Origin: RHLJ01 sp965222205
GTDB taxonomy: Bacteria > Bacteroidota > Rhodothermia > Balneolales > Balneolaceae
Assembly: GCA_965222205.1 (NCBI GenBank)
Contig: OZ244932.1
Span: forward strand, 1,922,001 to 1,986,000
Direction: 5' to 3'
DNA length: 64,000 nucleotides
Shown here: positions 33,439 through 42,941 of the stretch, one piece after another
Position numbering within the stretch: position 1 is the first letter of the stretch
Layout of the letters: each line of letters starts with the position of its first letter
Notes under the pieces: generated by a model
Told to the model about the DNA's origin: nothing
What the model saw: the letters and a program-made list of their open reading frames with translations, nothing else
The model's database searches: none
Program-made: the position numbers and the translations under genes

Positions 33439-34863
33439 ATGGCGATGGCAAATCAAGATAAACAGAACAATCTCTACATTACTTTAATCACCATGGTTGC
33501 AACCTTGGGTGGGTTGCTCTTTGGCTTTGATAGCGGGGTGATTAACGGAACCGTAGACGGGCTTCAGGAAGCGTTCAATTCCGATAGCGTTGCTACGGGG
33601 TTCAATGTCGCTTCTATGCTTCTGGGTTGTGCGGTTGGGGCTTTTTTTGCAGGAAGACTCGCCGACAAATTTGGCCGACGAACCCTGCTGATTGGAGCTG
33701 CAGTATTTTTTATCATCTCCGCATGGGGTTCTGGTGCAGCTAGTGCTTCTCTCCCGTTCATTTTCTTCAGAGTGATTGGAGGCCTGGCCGTAGGTGCTGC
33801 CAGTGTAATGTCTCCCGCCTATATTTCTGAAATCGCTCCCGCTCATCTAAGAGGCAGGTTATCTTCTATCCAGCAGGTAGCTATTATCACCGGGCTTTTT
33901 GTTGCTTTCATAAGTAATTATTTTCTGGCTGATTTTGCCGGGTCCGCGCTGTCTGAATTCTGGCTGGGATATGAAGCCTGGAGGTGGATGTTTTGGATGG
34001 AATTGATTCCTGCCATAGTTTTCTTTTTCGCTCTTTTATTCATTCCTGAAAGTCCCCGGTTCTTCGCGGTATCTAACAATCAGCCAAAAGCCATGGAAGT
34101 TCTTACCAAGCTCTTTGGCGAAGAAGATGCTAAAATTAAGCTTGAAGAAATTAATGAATCACTTGGGAAGCATGAGAAACCCAAACTTTCTGATCTGATT
34201 GATTCCATTACAAAAAAAGTTCGTCCTATCGTTTGGGTGGGAGTAGGATTAGCTGTCTTTCAGCAATTAGTAGGTATAAACGTAGTATTCTATTATGGAG
34301 CGGTACTATGGCAATCGGTTGGATTTTCTGAAGGAGATGCTCTCTTAATTAATGTGATTTCAGGCGCTGTAAGTATTGGTGCCGTCTTAATTTCGATGGC
34401 TCTTATCGATAAACTGGGGAGAAAACCTCTGCTTTGGGGAGGATCAATCGGTATGGTCATCACACTCACAATAATGTGCGCAATCTTTTTTACCGCCACC
34501 CTGGATGCTAACGGAGACCTTCAACTATCCGGCGCAATGGGTGTATTGGCTCTGGTAGCTGCTAATGCTTATGTGGCATTTTTTAACGGCTCCTGGGGAC
34601 CGGTTATGTGGGTGTATCTTGGTGAAATGTTTCCGAACCAACTTCGAGGTTCAGGTCTTGCTGTAAGCGGATTGTCGCAGTGGATCGCCAATTTTGCAAT
34701 CACTATGACATTCCCAATCTTACTAACAGGAATCGGGCTTTCTGGCGCTTATGGCATTTATGCTTTCTTCGCCCTGATATCGGTATTCTTCATATTTAAA
34801 ATGGTTCCCGAAACCAAAGGACTTAAGCTGGAAGAAATGAATAAACTTTGGGGGATAGATTAA
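33439..34863 (+). CDS. MFS sugar:H+ symporter of the sugar porter family
   Basis: A 474-residue transporter with twelve predicted helices. Signatures include GGLLFGFDSGVINGT in helix 1, GRLADKFGRRTLL in the 2-3 loop, RVIGGLAVGAASVMSPAYISEIAPAHLRGRL, PESPRF after helix 6, FQQLVGINVVFYYG in helix 7 and PETKGLKLEEM at the C-terminal end. These are the canonical sugar-porter motifs (XylE/GalP-like). The substrate cannot be told, and no sugar kinase or isomerase is next to it. A stem-loop element follows downstream. Confidence 0.92.
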   Translation: MAMANQDKQNNLYITLITMVATLGGLLFGFDSGVINGTVDGLQEAFNSDSVATGFNVASMLLGCAVGAFFAGRLADKFGRRTLLIGAAVFFIISAWGSGAASASLPFIFFRVIGGLAVGAASVMSPAYISEIAPAHLRGRLSSIQQVAIITGLFVAFISNYFLADFAGSALSEFWLGYEAWRWMFWMELIPAIVFFFALLFIPESPRFFAVSNNQPKAMEVLTKLFGEEDAKIKLEEINESLGKHEKPKLSDLIDSITKKVRPIVWVGVGLAVFQQLVGINVVFYYGAVLWQSVGFSEGDALLINVISGAVSIGAVLISMALIDKLGRKPLLWGGSIGMVITLTIMCAIFFTATLDANGDLQLSGAMGVLALVAANAYVAFFNGSWGPVMWVYLGEMFPNQLRGSGLAVSGLSQWIANFAITMTFPILLTGIGLSGAYGIYAFFALISVFFIFKMVPETKGLKLEEMNKLWGID

Positions 34864-34989
34864 TCAGTTCTTCAGTTTTTTGTAGCACTTCCGGAGGTCA
34901 GTTAACCTACCCAAAGTATTCTAAAGGCTGAAGTCCCTTCTTAGTTATGAATCGAGTTGGCATAAAATGTGGAAAGGTATTCAAAATCG

Positions 34990-35042
34990 CAGATTGTCAA
35001 TCTATCCTTAATGTAGCGCTGGCTAAATAGACTAACAATCTG
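34990..35042. repeat. Large stem-loop between convergent genes
   Basis: CAGATTGTCAATCTAT (34990-35005) and ATAGACTAACAATCTG (35027-35042) form 16-base arms with two mismatches around 21 bases that include AGCGCT. It sits in the 240-base gap between the convergent sugar porter and the unknown gene at 35104, so it may be a two-way terminator or a dispersed palindrome. No gene was seen in the rest of the gap. Confidence 0.6.
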
Positions 35043-35103
35043 TCTCTTCACTCAGATGAAATCAATCCAGATATTCTTATAAAACGCTCTGAATTGATAT
35101 TGC

Positions 35104-35988
35104 TTAATGATGATGTTTAGATACATCTAAGTATTGCTCAATCAAATGCCAATCCGCATCCCCAACTATGGATTCGATTTCTTTCCACATCTCAATCCAA
35201 ATCAGCTTTAATTCCTCCTGATTTTCGATAGAAACATGACCTTGATTTTCTTTAAGCTTCAGCACCTTTTGATCTACTTTTTTTGCGTGTTGAATTATAA
35301 TTGATTTCAGCTCTTCCTTATTGTTTTGCTTTTCCTTTAACGAAAGAGAAATGAACTCTAAGAAATAATCTACTCCTCCATCTATGAGAAATAGAGCTTT
35401 CGCAGATTGCGGATTTAATTCCTGAGGAGGAGTAAGCCCCAGCCTCTGGTACGAAAGTGCCCAGTTATCCGCCACAAAATACCCCTCAGGATTCTCTACC
35501 CAAACCCATGCATGGAGCATTGCTAATCGGGTTTGATTCTCTTTACCTCCATGCATATGATGCTGATGTAAACCATAAGCCTCTTCTTTTAAATCCCCGG
35601 AATGATAATGCCAACTCATACTCTCATGCGGTAGTTGAGGAGGAACCTCATTTGGTTTTAGAGGATATGTATAGGCTACTCCGGTTAATTGAGGTTTTCC
35701 GTCAATAGTTAGATAGGTCAATGTGGATGGCCTTGTAAAATCAACTTCCCGTGTTACAGCAAGCCCAACATTTATCCAATGCACCCCCATGTTGGGCATA
35801 TCGGGACCAAATTTACGATATCCGGCGGCCTGGGCTTTCTTTTGATCTTTAAAAGCCTCCGTTGCTTCCTTTATCTGCTCAACAGTTGCTAAAACTTCAC
35901 TATTTGCCGATTGAGCAAACAAATTAAAAGAGCCCGAGCTTCCAATAAACAATAGAATGAGAAGTTGTTTTATTTTCTTAGCGGTCAT
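35104..35988 (-). CDS. Exported histidine-rich protein of unknown function
   Basis: A 294-residue protein with a signal peptide (cleavage about 26, LFAQ). I recognise no named family. The core 50-185 has a conserved look: AGYRKFGPDMPNMGVHWIN, YLTIDGKPQLTGVAYTYPL, WHYHSG, HQHHMHGG, LAMLHAWVWVENPEGYFVADNW. The histidine clusters (also HHH at the C-terminus) suggest metal binding, which is an inference. The last third is a charged, helical region. It is the last gene of a three-gene minus-strand operon and overlaps the preceding gene by 11 bases. Confidence 0.75.
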   Translation of the reverse strand: MTAKKIKQLLILLFIGSSGSFNLFAQSANSEVLATVEQIKEATEAFKDQKKAQAAGYRKFGPDMPNMGVHWINVGLAVTREVDFTRPSTLTYLTIDGKPQLTGVAYTYPLKPNEVPPQLPHESMSWHYHSGDLKEEAYGLHQHHMHGGKENQTRLAMLHAWVWVENPEGYFVADNWALSYQRLGLTPPQELNPQSAKALFLIDGGVDYFLEFISLSLKEKQNNKEELKSIIIQHAKKVDQKVLKLKENQGHVSIENQEELKLIWIEMWKEIESIVGDADWHLIEQYLDVSKHHH

Positions 35989-36412
35989 TAATCAGAGTAT
36001 GTAATGTTTCCTGATTGTAGGCTTCCAGAAGATTGACAAGTATTTCATCATTAACCCCCTGAGGGTAGCGACTGTAAAAATTCAGATTAACTGCTTCATC
36101 AGTAAATTCTCCCTCCTGAATCACATGTTTATCAGCATGTAGTAAATAACCGGATTGGACTATATTTAATGGGATCTTAATAATCCCAAATGCCTCCTCC
36201 CTTTCTTTTACAAGATTCGCTTTAGATAAAAAGAATATGGAGGAATCCTGATATGTCAAAAACTCTCCTTCAAGTATTCTTCCTTGTGTAAGTGTGAGCT
36301 TCAAATTATCTCCACCTGGGTTATTGGCCACATACGATTTTGCTAATTTACCGCCGAACGTACAGCTTAAAAAAGCTAAACATATAAGTAAAATGCAGCT
36401 GACTGATTTCAT
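35978..36412 (-). CDS. Small lipoprotein of unknown function
   Basis: A 144-residue lipoprotein: leader with lipobox AFLSC (Cys17). A beta-rich segment LTLTQGRILEGEFLTYQDSSIFFLS (about 38-65) has the rhythm of a small barrel, and similar wording occurs near residues 48-75 of the neighbouring 513-residue protein (LKDGTTALFSEG...). It is the middle gene of the operon, overlapping the upstream gene by four bases (ATGA) and the downstream gene by 11. No function can be assigned. Confidence 0.7.
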   Translation of the reverse strand: MKSVSCILLICLAFLSCTFGGKLAKSYVANNPGGDNLKLTLTQGRILEGEFLTYQDSSIFFLSKANLVKEREEAFGIIKIPLNIVQSGYLLHADKHVIQEGEFTDEAVNLNFYSRYPQGVNDEILVNLLEAYNQETLHTLINDR

Positions 36413-37950
36413 TCTACAGGTATTTTTGAATTGAAAAATTGCTTCTCAAATTCCTTCTTTTCTAACTGCCATTTTTGCTGTGCTTTGGCCATCATTTCAG
36501 AAGAATAGGTTAATGAGCCTGAGGATTCTTTCCCTTCTACCCAACTATTTCGTATCCATTCAATGTAAAAGCCCTGCCCTGCCAATAAATAACTTACCTC
36601 CATATCATCGGGCACTTTATTAGTTTGAAAAGATAGATTAACATGTTCTCCCGGATAGGTGACGAAATATATCTCATCATCTTGCGCTAACGAATTACGT
36701 GATTCCTTATCATCAGCACCTTTTCCATCATGAATATCATAAACAGGTAAATAATTCACCTCGGGCTCACTCACCTGGGCAGCAAACTTAATCTGATCAA
36801 TCCTCCATGAATCCGCCATAAATTTTAGCCGGAGTCTAACTGAGTCATTCGCCATGGTTTCTATTGGTACTGCAATATCCTTCCATTCAATTGGTCCTGT
36901 ATTAGATATTCTTCCGATTTCTTCATATTCAATGCCATTAAATTTCTCAATCCTTATTCCCATATAGGTATAGAGTAAGTCACCCAATGCCACCGCTTCT
37001 GTTACCGTACTTAAATCTTTACCTATCCAATCAAGTGCGTTAATTCCCTGATCAGCTAATAAGAAGTCATACAGTAAAATTGTTGTATAAAGGCTATTCC
37101 TAAGCCTTAACATGAGTGCTCCGCTTTCTGTATTAGTAGGCGGAAATGTTAGATCAATATGATCCCATTGTAACTCTTCAATATCTGTTGAAATTTCGTA
37201 TTCATAAGACTTACCATCTTTTACTGATACAAAATCAGTTACATCTTCACCCAGAGAATTGTATGCATGAACCGGGTCAAGGTGGTTCCCGGTACTTAAA
37301 GGGATTCCATAATTAGTTGGGATTATCTCTCTCCCGGGTTCATGTAGTACTTCTATCAACTCTAAATGGTTAATATAATGCGTTTCAAGTGCTTCATTTT
37401 TCACCTTAAGTTGAAGCAGGTTATTTATCGGCTTAGCTTTTAATGATGTAACATCTCTGGCTTCTAAAATCGGAGCAATACTGTTTGAAAAAAGTTCAGC
37501 CTCCAGCACTTCTCCTGAACCAGTATCAGAATAAATGGTAGGGCATGACCCGAAAATTGCAACTAAAAGCAAAGGGGTAAGTGCGGTTGCAAATAACGAT
37601 GTCGCCACTGATGTACCAACAGACCTACCATAATCAATTTGATTAGAAAATACTTCGTAAGCGGCGACCTCTTCTCTTTCTAACTCACTAATTGAACTTC
37701 CATATTCCAGATCGATGGAATAGAGTACCCCATCTCCTATAATTTGTGTTGGTGTAAAGAGCGCACCTTCGCTAAACAAAGCAGTCGTTCCGTCTTTCAG
37801 ATGTGCTTTAACGGGGCTCTCCACCATAGTAGAGCTTATATTCGTCTCAATCTTATCTTCCCTGAAAATGTAAACACAACTTGTATGTGCAATAAACAGA
37901 GATACTATTAAAACCCAGAATAGAGGCTTTTGGATTACTTTTTTAGCCAC
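36409..37950 (-). CDS. Large lipoprotein of unknown function
   Basis: A 513-residue protein with a leader ending in AHTSC (lipobox). Residues 48-105 form a small beta-rich unit, followed by a hydrophobic glycine/alanine stretch (SVATSLFATALTPLLLVAIFGSCPT, about 115-140) that could insert into a membrane. The central part (180-310) has LQLKVKNEALETHYINHLELI and further strands resembling a module seen in other Bacteroidota surface proteins; the C-terminal part (440-513) ends in a coiled charged helix. First gene of the three-gene operon; function unknown. It is divergent from the gene at 38158. Confidence 0.7.
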   Translation of the reverse strand: MAKKVIQKPLFWVLIVSLFIAHTSCVYIFREDKIETNISSTMVESPVKAHLKDGTTALFSEGALFTPTQIIGDGVLYSIDLEYGSSISELEREEVAAYEVFSNQIDYGRSVGTSVATSLFATALTPLLLVAIFGSCPTIYSDTGSGEVLEAELFSNSIAPILEARDVTSLKAKPINNLLQLKVKNEALETHYINHLELIEVLHEPGREIIPTNYGIPLSTGNHLDPVHAYNSLGEDVTDFVSVKDGKSYEYEISTDIEELQWDHIDLTFPPTNTESGALMLRLRNSLYTTILLYDFLLADQGINALDWIGKDLSTVTEAVALGDLLYTYMGIRIEKFNGIEYEEIGRISNTGPIEWKDIAVPIETMANDSVRLRLKFMADSWRIDQIKFAAQVSEPEVNYLPVYDIHDGKGADDKESRNSLAQDDEIYFVTYPGEHVNLSFQTNKVPDDMEVSYLLAGQGFYIEWIRNSWVEGKESSGSLTYSSEMMAKAQQKWQLEKKEFEKQFFNSKIPVE

Positions 37951-38157
37951 GTTTTTTCAGTTAGTTAAGATTATTCTCAATAAAGATATTTTACAGATAA
38001 CAAACTACCGATTTATGAATTTCATCTCTGAAAGATGAGTATCCAATTAATCAATCCTGGGCAATAACAGTTTTGTAACTTTGTTTATTACGCACGATGT
38101 TTTATTGATCAAATATGTATTTTGGAAGTTCAATTTATTCAATAAGCCAGACCTTCT

Positions 38158-38535
38158 TTGAAAAAACAATACTTTATCGCTCTCGTATCTATTCTATTTT
38201 TTTGGGGATGTTCATCTTCTAAAAGTAACACAGAACCTCCTGCTACAATATCTGATCAGGAAAATATTATCACCAAAGAACTGTCTGAAAACGTTGATAC
38301 TACCGAACTAACTCAGATATCAGGTGCTCTTAATTACTCCGGGAACGAGCCTTTCGCAATTCCTACAATTTTCGTTTCGGACACACTTTCTTATAAATTG
38401 ATGGGAGATGAAACATTTATTAATAAAACCTATCCTGATATAAGCGGCTCTAACGCCACCCTTTATGGAAATGTAATTGAAAAGGGCTCACTTACTTATT
38501 TCCAGGTTCACTACTACACGATTATAACGGAATAA
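38158..38535 (+). CDS. Small lipoprotein of unknown function
   Basis: A 125-residue lipoprotein starting with TTG; the leader ends in FFWGC (Cys18) followed by a Ser-rich linker. The mature part is Thr/Ser/Asn-rich, beta-structured and unfamiliar (FAIPTIFVSDTLSYKLMGD, GSNATLYGNVIEKGSLTYFQVHYY). One base separates its stop from the next gene, the T9SS-sorted zincin, so it may help that protein or be exported with it. Confidence 0.7.
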   Translation: MKKQYFIALVSILFFWGCSSSKSNTEPPATISDQENIITKELSENVDTTELTQISGALNYSGNEPFAIPTIFVSDTLSYKLMGDETFINKTYPDISGSNATLYGNVIEKGSLTYFQVHYYTIITE

Positions 38536-38536
38536 C

Positions 38537-40852
38537 ATGAAAAAGATATTTTTGATATTCACTTTAGCGGCATTCTCTTTCCCGGTTTTATCACAAACAA
38601 AACCTGTTAAAGAACAGGCTCAAAAAGAAAGAGTTAAATCAATACCAATTCATGTATCTGATAAACTCAACGCACAGGAATTTCTAAAAACTCTTACTCC
38701 TTTAGAACCCGCAAAAGGAAAAGTGGTTACTGATAATGTTGGTGATGTAAAGAGCTTTTGGGTAAGCAATTTTGTAAACAACCAATTCGAATCCAGAAGC
38801 TTCGAGTTAATGCGAAAAGGTACAGCTACACAAATTTGGTTTGAAGTCGACGAAATGAATAATGGTCATCTTAATGAGGCTGTAGCTGACAGTATCTTTA
38901 AGTACCTGGAAGACATTTCCGCCCCAAACTCATTCGATCCTTCGAAGGGAATTATTGAGCTTTCTAACGAAATTTTAGGAGATGCTCCTGATGTGGATGG
39001 AGACGGACTCGTAGATTTTTTAATCACCGATATCAGAGATGGCTGGACAGAAGAAGGCAATAGTGGGTACACCGCAGGGTTCTTCTACTCTGTAGATCAG
39101 TATTCAGAACTGGAATTACCTGCCGGTTATAAGAGCAATCAAAGAGACATTCTTTATATTGATTCTTACCCGGGAATTTTTGATGGTGAAGAAATCGATC
39201 CGTTAAACCCATTAAATACTCTTGCTCACGAATATCAGCATCTCATTCACTTTAATTATAATGACCGCCTGAACAAAAGCGAATACACCTTCATTAATGA
39301 AGGACAATCCAATTTTGCGGCACTTCTTTCCGGTTATTTCCCCCATTACAGTATTGGTGATTACCTTGAAGCTTCGAATGTCCCGATTTTCAGATGGAAC
39401 CGAGGGGGGAACACATTACCCGATTATGGAAGAGCTGCCTCGTTCAACAGTTACTTATGGGACCGACTGGGCTTCCAGAATTCAGGGCGACTTACACGAT
39501 CTGCTGCTGCAGGTGCTACCGGCATAAATGATGTGTTAGTAGATTTAAATACCGGGCTAACATTCGAAGATATTCTGGTTGACTGGGCGATTGCAAATCT
39601 CATCAATGACCGGGTAAATGCAGGAAATCCGGCTTATGGCTTTGAGCACCCCTTTCTTTCAAACTTAAAAAGCTCCGATATAGACAATGCAGGTTCAACA
39701 TTCACCGACAAAGAAGTAAAAGTACAACAAGGCGGAATTTCTTATATCAGTCTCGGTCAGGCCAGTGATCTGAGTGTGACCGTTTCATGGACCGGAGATA
39801 AAGGTGAAGCCAGGCTCATCAACCAAATAGGATCGGAAAAAACGGTTTCTGAACTTGCCAATGGGGTCACTTTTAATACTCAGAGTGGTGAAGAGTATGA
39901 CAACTCATTCATTGTTCTTGTAAATACTCAGGCAAGCCCAAATGAGTCAATCAGTACTACTCCCCTTTCTTTTATGATTACTTCTTCGGGCGAACAAACA
40001 TTTGCACTAAAATCTGATAGCACCTTTAGTTCCACTCCAAAATTTTACTGGTCTTTGCCGTATTATAACGGAGAACAGGTTGGACGTCTTGGATTTTCCA
40101 ATAAGTATACTGCTCCACTAAACGGCATTATTTACGCGTTAGAATTATTTGTTGTAAGCGGAGTTGGGGCTGATAATCAACCTATCGAAGTAAAAGGCAC
40201 CGGAACGTTAAATATTTCTGTCCATGGCGATAGTAATGGACAGCCGGGTGAAGAACTAGCTTCTACATCAGTAGGATTTGATGCGATTGGTTCAGGTTGG
40301 CAGCGATTCAATGTCAAAGACTGGAATCTATCTGTTAATCAGGGACAAATTCTTCATGTGGTCTACGAGTTTGATGTCCCCACGGTAGATCAGGATGTAA
40401 ACTCTGTACCTCTCCGGCTTGATAACGGAACCGGCAACCAGAATGTTAGCTTTATTATTACAGGCCCAGGCACCTATGCAACTATGTTCTCAGATGATGA
40501 AAGCAATGGTCAACATGGAGTTTGGAATAAAGTAGTCTATGGACAGGCTCTGGTTACCAATAGTGAAGGAGAACCGGATTTAAACCCTTCCAGATATTTA
40601 TTAAGCCAGAATTACCCGAATCCTTTCAATCCCAGTACAAATATCGAGTTTCAGATACCAGCTTCTGCTACTGTTTCTCTCTCGGTATTTAACTCACTGG
40701 GGCAAAAAGTAGCTACCCTTGTTGACGGAACACTGGCAGCAGGTACTCATTCGGTGACCTGGAATGCCCAAAATGCGCCATCAGGTATGTACTTTTATCA
40801 GTTGAAATCAGGAAGTTTTGTACAAACTAATAAGATGTTGCTGTTAAAGTAG
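38537..40852 (+). CDS. Secreted zincin-type metalloprotease-like protein with T9SS sorting domain
   Basis: A 771-residue protein: signal peptide (about 1-19), a catalytic-looking domain with HEYQH at His231-His235 (LAHEYQHLIHFNYNDRL), followed by NEGQSNFAALLSGYF, matching HExxH zincins of the M6/immune-inhibitor-A-like type, and DVDGDGLVDFLITDI upstream that could bind calcium. After beta domains (420-680) a type A sorting domain ends the protein (SQNYPNPFNPSTNIEFQIP, then VATLVDGT, WNAQNAPSGMYFYQL and KMLLLK), directing it to the type IX secretion system. Substrate unknown; catalysis not proven. Confidence 0.88.
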   Translation: MKKIFLIFTLAAFSFPVLSQTKPVKEQAQKERVKSIPIHVSDKLNAQEFLKTLTPLEPAKGKVVTDNVGDVKSFWVSNFVNNQFESRSFELMRKGTATQIWFEVDEMNNGHLNEAVADSIFKYLEDISAPNSFDPSKGIIELSNEILGDAPDVDGDGLVDFLITDIRDGWTEEGNSGYTAGFFYSVDQYSELELPAGYKSNQRDILYIDSYPGIFDGEEIDPLNPLNTLAHEYQHLIHFNYNDRLNKSEYTFINEGQSNFAALLSGYFPHYSIGDYLEASNVPIFRWNRGGNTLPDYGRAASFNSYLWDRLGFQNSGRLTRSAAAGATGINDVLVDLNTGLTFEDILVDWAIANLINDRVNAGNPAYGFEHPFLSNLKSSDIDNAGSTFTDKEVKVQQGGISYISLGQASDLSVTVSWTGDKGEARLINQIGSEKTVSELANGVTFNTQSGEEYDNSFIVLVNTQASPNESISTTPLSFMITSSGEQTFALKSDSTFSSTPKFYWSLPYYNGEQVGRLGFSNKYTAPLNGIIYALELFVVSGVGADNQPIEVKGTGTLNISVHGDSNGQPGEELASTSVGFDAIGSGWQRFNVKDWNLSVNQGQILHVVYEFDVPTVDQDVNSVPLRLDNGTGNQNVSFIITGPGTYATMFSDDESNGQHGVWNKVVYGQALVTNSEGEPDLNPSRYLLSQNYPNPFNPSTNIEFQIPASATVSLSVFNSLGQKVATLVDGTLAAGTHSVTWNAQNAPSGMYFYQLKSGSFVQTNKMLLLK

Positions 40853-40962
40853 TTACCGATTATCAGGCGTTAATTGTTTAGTTAAAATTCGTAATCAGAT
40901 ACCTGATTTACGATCATGGGTTATATATTAGTAATCGAACTGATTAACTAATTTTAAATACC

Positions 40963-42507
40963 TTGAAAAAACTAACGCTATTAATTCTAAGTATAAGTTT
41001 CACATTCGCTGCAACTGCTCAAAGTACCAATGATGTAGTTCAGGAGATTGTAAACGAAGCGAACACTAACTCTCATCTTGAAGTGCTTGCTCACGAACTT
41101 TTAGATGTAATCGGACCTCGTTTAGTAGGAACTCCGCAAATGGATAATGCTCATGAATGGGCCGTAGAAACATTTGAAGAATGGGGAATTTCAGCTGAAA
41201 ACCAAGAGTGGGGAAAATGGCAGGGATGGCAGCGCGGAATCACTCATATCGATTTGATTGAGCCCCGAGTAGTTACACTTGAAGGAATGCAAATGGCATG
41301 GAGCCCATCCACTAAACGTGGCGGCGTAACTGCCGAAGTGGTCCATTTACCAACGTGGGAAAATAAAGCAGCTTTTGATTCCTGGCTTCCATCCGTAAAA
41401 GGTAAAATTGTACTTGTGTCTATGCCTCAGCCAACCGGAAGACCCAATTATAATTGGGAAGAATATGCAACCGAAGAGTCTTACACCAAAATGGTGGAAG
41501 AACGTAGAGCTCAAACACAGACATGGAATGAGAATATTGGAAAAAGCGGCTTTAATGGTCGAACTATAATTGCTGAAATAGAAAAAGCAGGAGCTGCGGC
41601 AATCTTTCAATCACGATGGTCTAGGGGGTTTGGTGTTAATAAAATATTCGGCACCCGAACCGAAGATATTCCGATGGTAGATATTTCACTTGAAGATTAT
41701 GGGTTACTTTGGAGACTTGCGGAATATGGCAATAAGCCTAAAGTAAAACTGGTCGCAGAATCAAAAGATTTAGGTACTGTGGGAACATTCAATACTATTG
41801 CTACTATCCCCGGAAGCGAGAAACCAGAAGAATACATAATCCTGTCTGCTCATTTCGATTCATGGGATGGCGGGACCGGAGCTACCGATAACGGAACCGG
41901 AACTATCACCATGATGGAAGCGGCCCGAATCCTTAAAGAAGTATACCCAAACCCGAAAAGAACTATAATTGTGGGACTTTGGGGAAGTGAAGAACAAGGA
42001 CTTAATGGTTCCGGTGCATTCGCTCAGGATAATCCCGAAATTGTTGCAGGTCTTCAGGCGCTGTTTAATCAGGATAATGGAACCGGAAGAGTCGTGCGCA
42101 TCTCCGGACAGGGATTCCTTCACGCTTACAAATATATCAATCGATGGCTTGATGCTGTACCCCGGGAATACAAAAACGAAATTGAAACTACATTCCCAGG
42201 TATCCCTGCTAGTGGCGGTTCTGATTACGCAAGTTTTGTATCCAGAGGTGCTCCGGCTTTTTCTTTAAGCTCTTTGAGCTGGGATTATGGCACATATACC
42301 TGGCACACCAATCGCGATACTTATGATAAAATAGTATTCGATGATGTTCGGAATAACGCCATTCTCACTGCGATAATGGCCTATATGGCAAGCGAAGATC
42401 CGGAGAAAGTATCCCGCGAAAAATCTGAGCTACCTGTAAATCCCAGAACTGGTGAGCAACGAACCTGGCCCGAACCCAGATCCATTAATCGTGATGGTGG
42501 TAACTAA
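40963..42507 (+). CDS. M28 family metallopeptidase (carboxypeptidase Q-like), exported
   Basis: A 514-residue exported enzyme starting with TTG and a signal peptide ending ATAQ. Residues 25-120 hold the family-typical HELLDVIGPRLVGTPQMDNAHEW, an inserted PA-like domain spans about 125-275, and the dizinc core is seen as His297 and Asp299 (SAHFDSWD), the TDNGTGT aspartate near 308, GSEEQGLNGS with the catalytic Glu, and DYASFVSRGAPAF. It resembles the plasma glutamate carboxypeptidase subfamily. A terminator lies 11 bases beyond its stop. Confidence 0.88.
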   Translation: MKKLTLLILSISFTFAATAQSTNDVVQEIVNEANTNSHLEVLAHELLDVIGPRLVGTPQMDNAHEWAVETFEEWGISAENQEWGKWQGWQRGITHIDLIEPRVVTLEGMQMAWSPSTKRGGVTAEVVHLPTWENKAAFDSWLPSVKGKIVLVSMPQPTGRPNYNWEEYATEESYTKMVEERRAQTQTWNENIGKSGFNGRTIIAEIEKAGAAAIFQSRWSRGFGVNKIFGTRTEDIPMVDISLEDYGLLWRLAEYGNKPKVKLVAESKDLGTVGTFNTIATIPGSEKPEEYIILSAHFDSWDGGTGATDNGTGTITMMEAARILKEVYPNPKRTIIVGLWGSEEQGLNGSGAFAQDNPEIVAGLQALFNQDNGTGRVVRISGQGFLHAYKYINRWLDAVPREYKNEIETTFPGIPASGGSDYASFVSRGAPAFSLSSLSWDYGTYTWHTNRDTYDKIVFDDVRNNAILTAIMAYMASEDPEKVSREKSELPVNPRTGEQRTWPEPRSINRDGGN

Positions 42508-42517
42508 AAAAGATTCT

Positions 42518-42543
42518 AAAGCCCTCTAATTGAGGGCTTTTTT
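42518..42543 (+). terminator. Rho-independent terminator after the M28 peptidase gene
   Basis: AAAGCCCTC-TAATT-GAGGGCTTT with a following T-run to 42543. Confidence 0.9.
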
Positions 42544-42647
42544 AATATACTTCTCAGCTTCAAATTATTGAAAGCGGAGCCCTAACTCAGGTTTCAAATG
42601 AGTATATAAAGTCAGATGTACTACTCTATTTTTCACTTCAGTAAAAC

Positions 42648-42885
42648 AATCCGAATCCGTTTAATCCATCTAGCAACATAAAATATGAGGTTGCTGAAAT
42701 CTCATACATCTTACCCAAGTTTTATGATCTAAGTGGGTGTTTGATTGATACTATTTAAACGAACAAAAATCGTTAGGCACTCATTCTCTGATTTGGAATG
42801 CTCAAAACCAGGCAAGTGGAATATATTTCCTCAACATGAAATCCCCATTCGGCTCATTAATAAAAAAATGGTATTACTAGAATAG
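42648..42885 (+). pseudogene. Decayed T9SS type A sorting domain (pseudogene tail)
   Basis: In the 434-base gap 42508-42941 a broken frame reads as the C-terminal sorting domain of a T9SS cargo: NNPNPFNPSSNIKYEV (from 42645/42648), FYDLSGCLIDTI, then, after a stop (TAA) and a frame change, GTHSLIWNAQNQASGIYF, and after a further frame change KKMVLLE with a TAG at 42883-42885. The intact equivalent, at the end of the zincin gene at 40852, reads NPFNPSTNIEF... WNAQNAPSGMYF... KMLLLK. At least one nonsense and two frameshift lesions make this non-functional. The rest of the original gene is not recognisable upstream. Confidence 0.75.
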
Positions 42886-42941
42886 TGCAACGAAAATACT
42901 TTTCATACGTGTACTTTTGGGTCTGATTAATAAAAACACTT

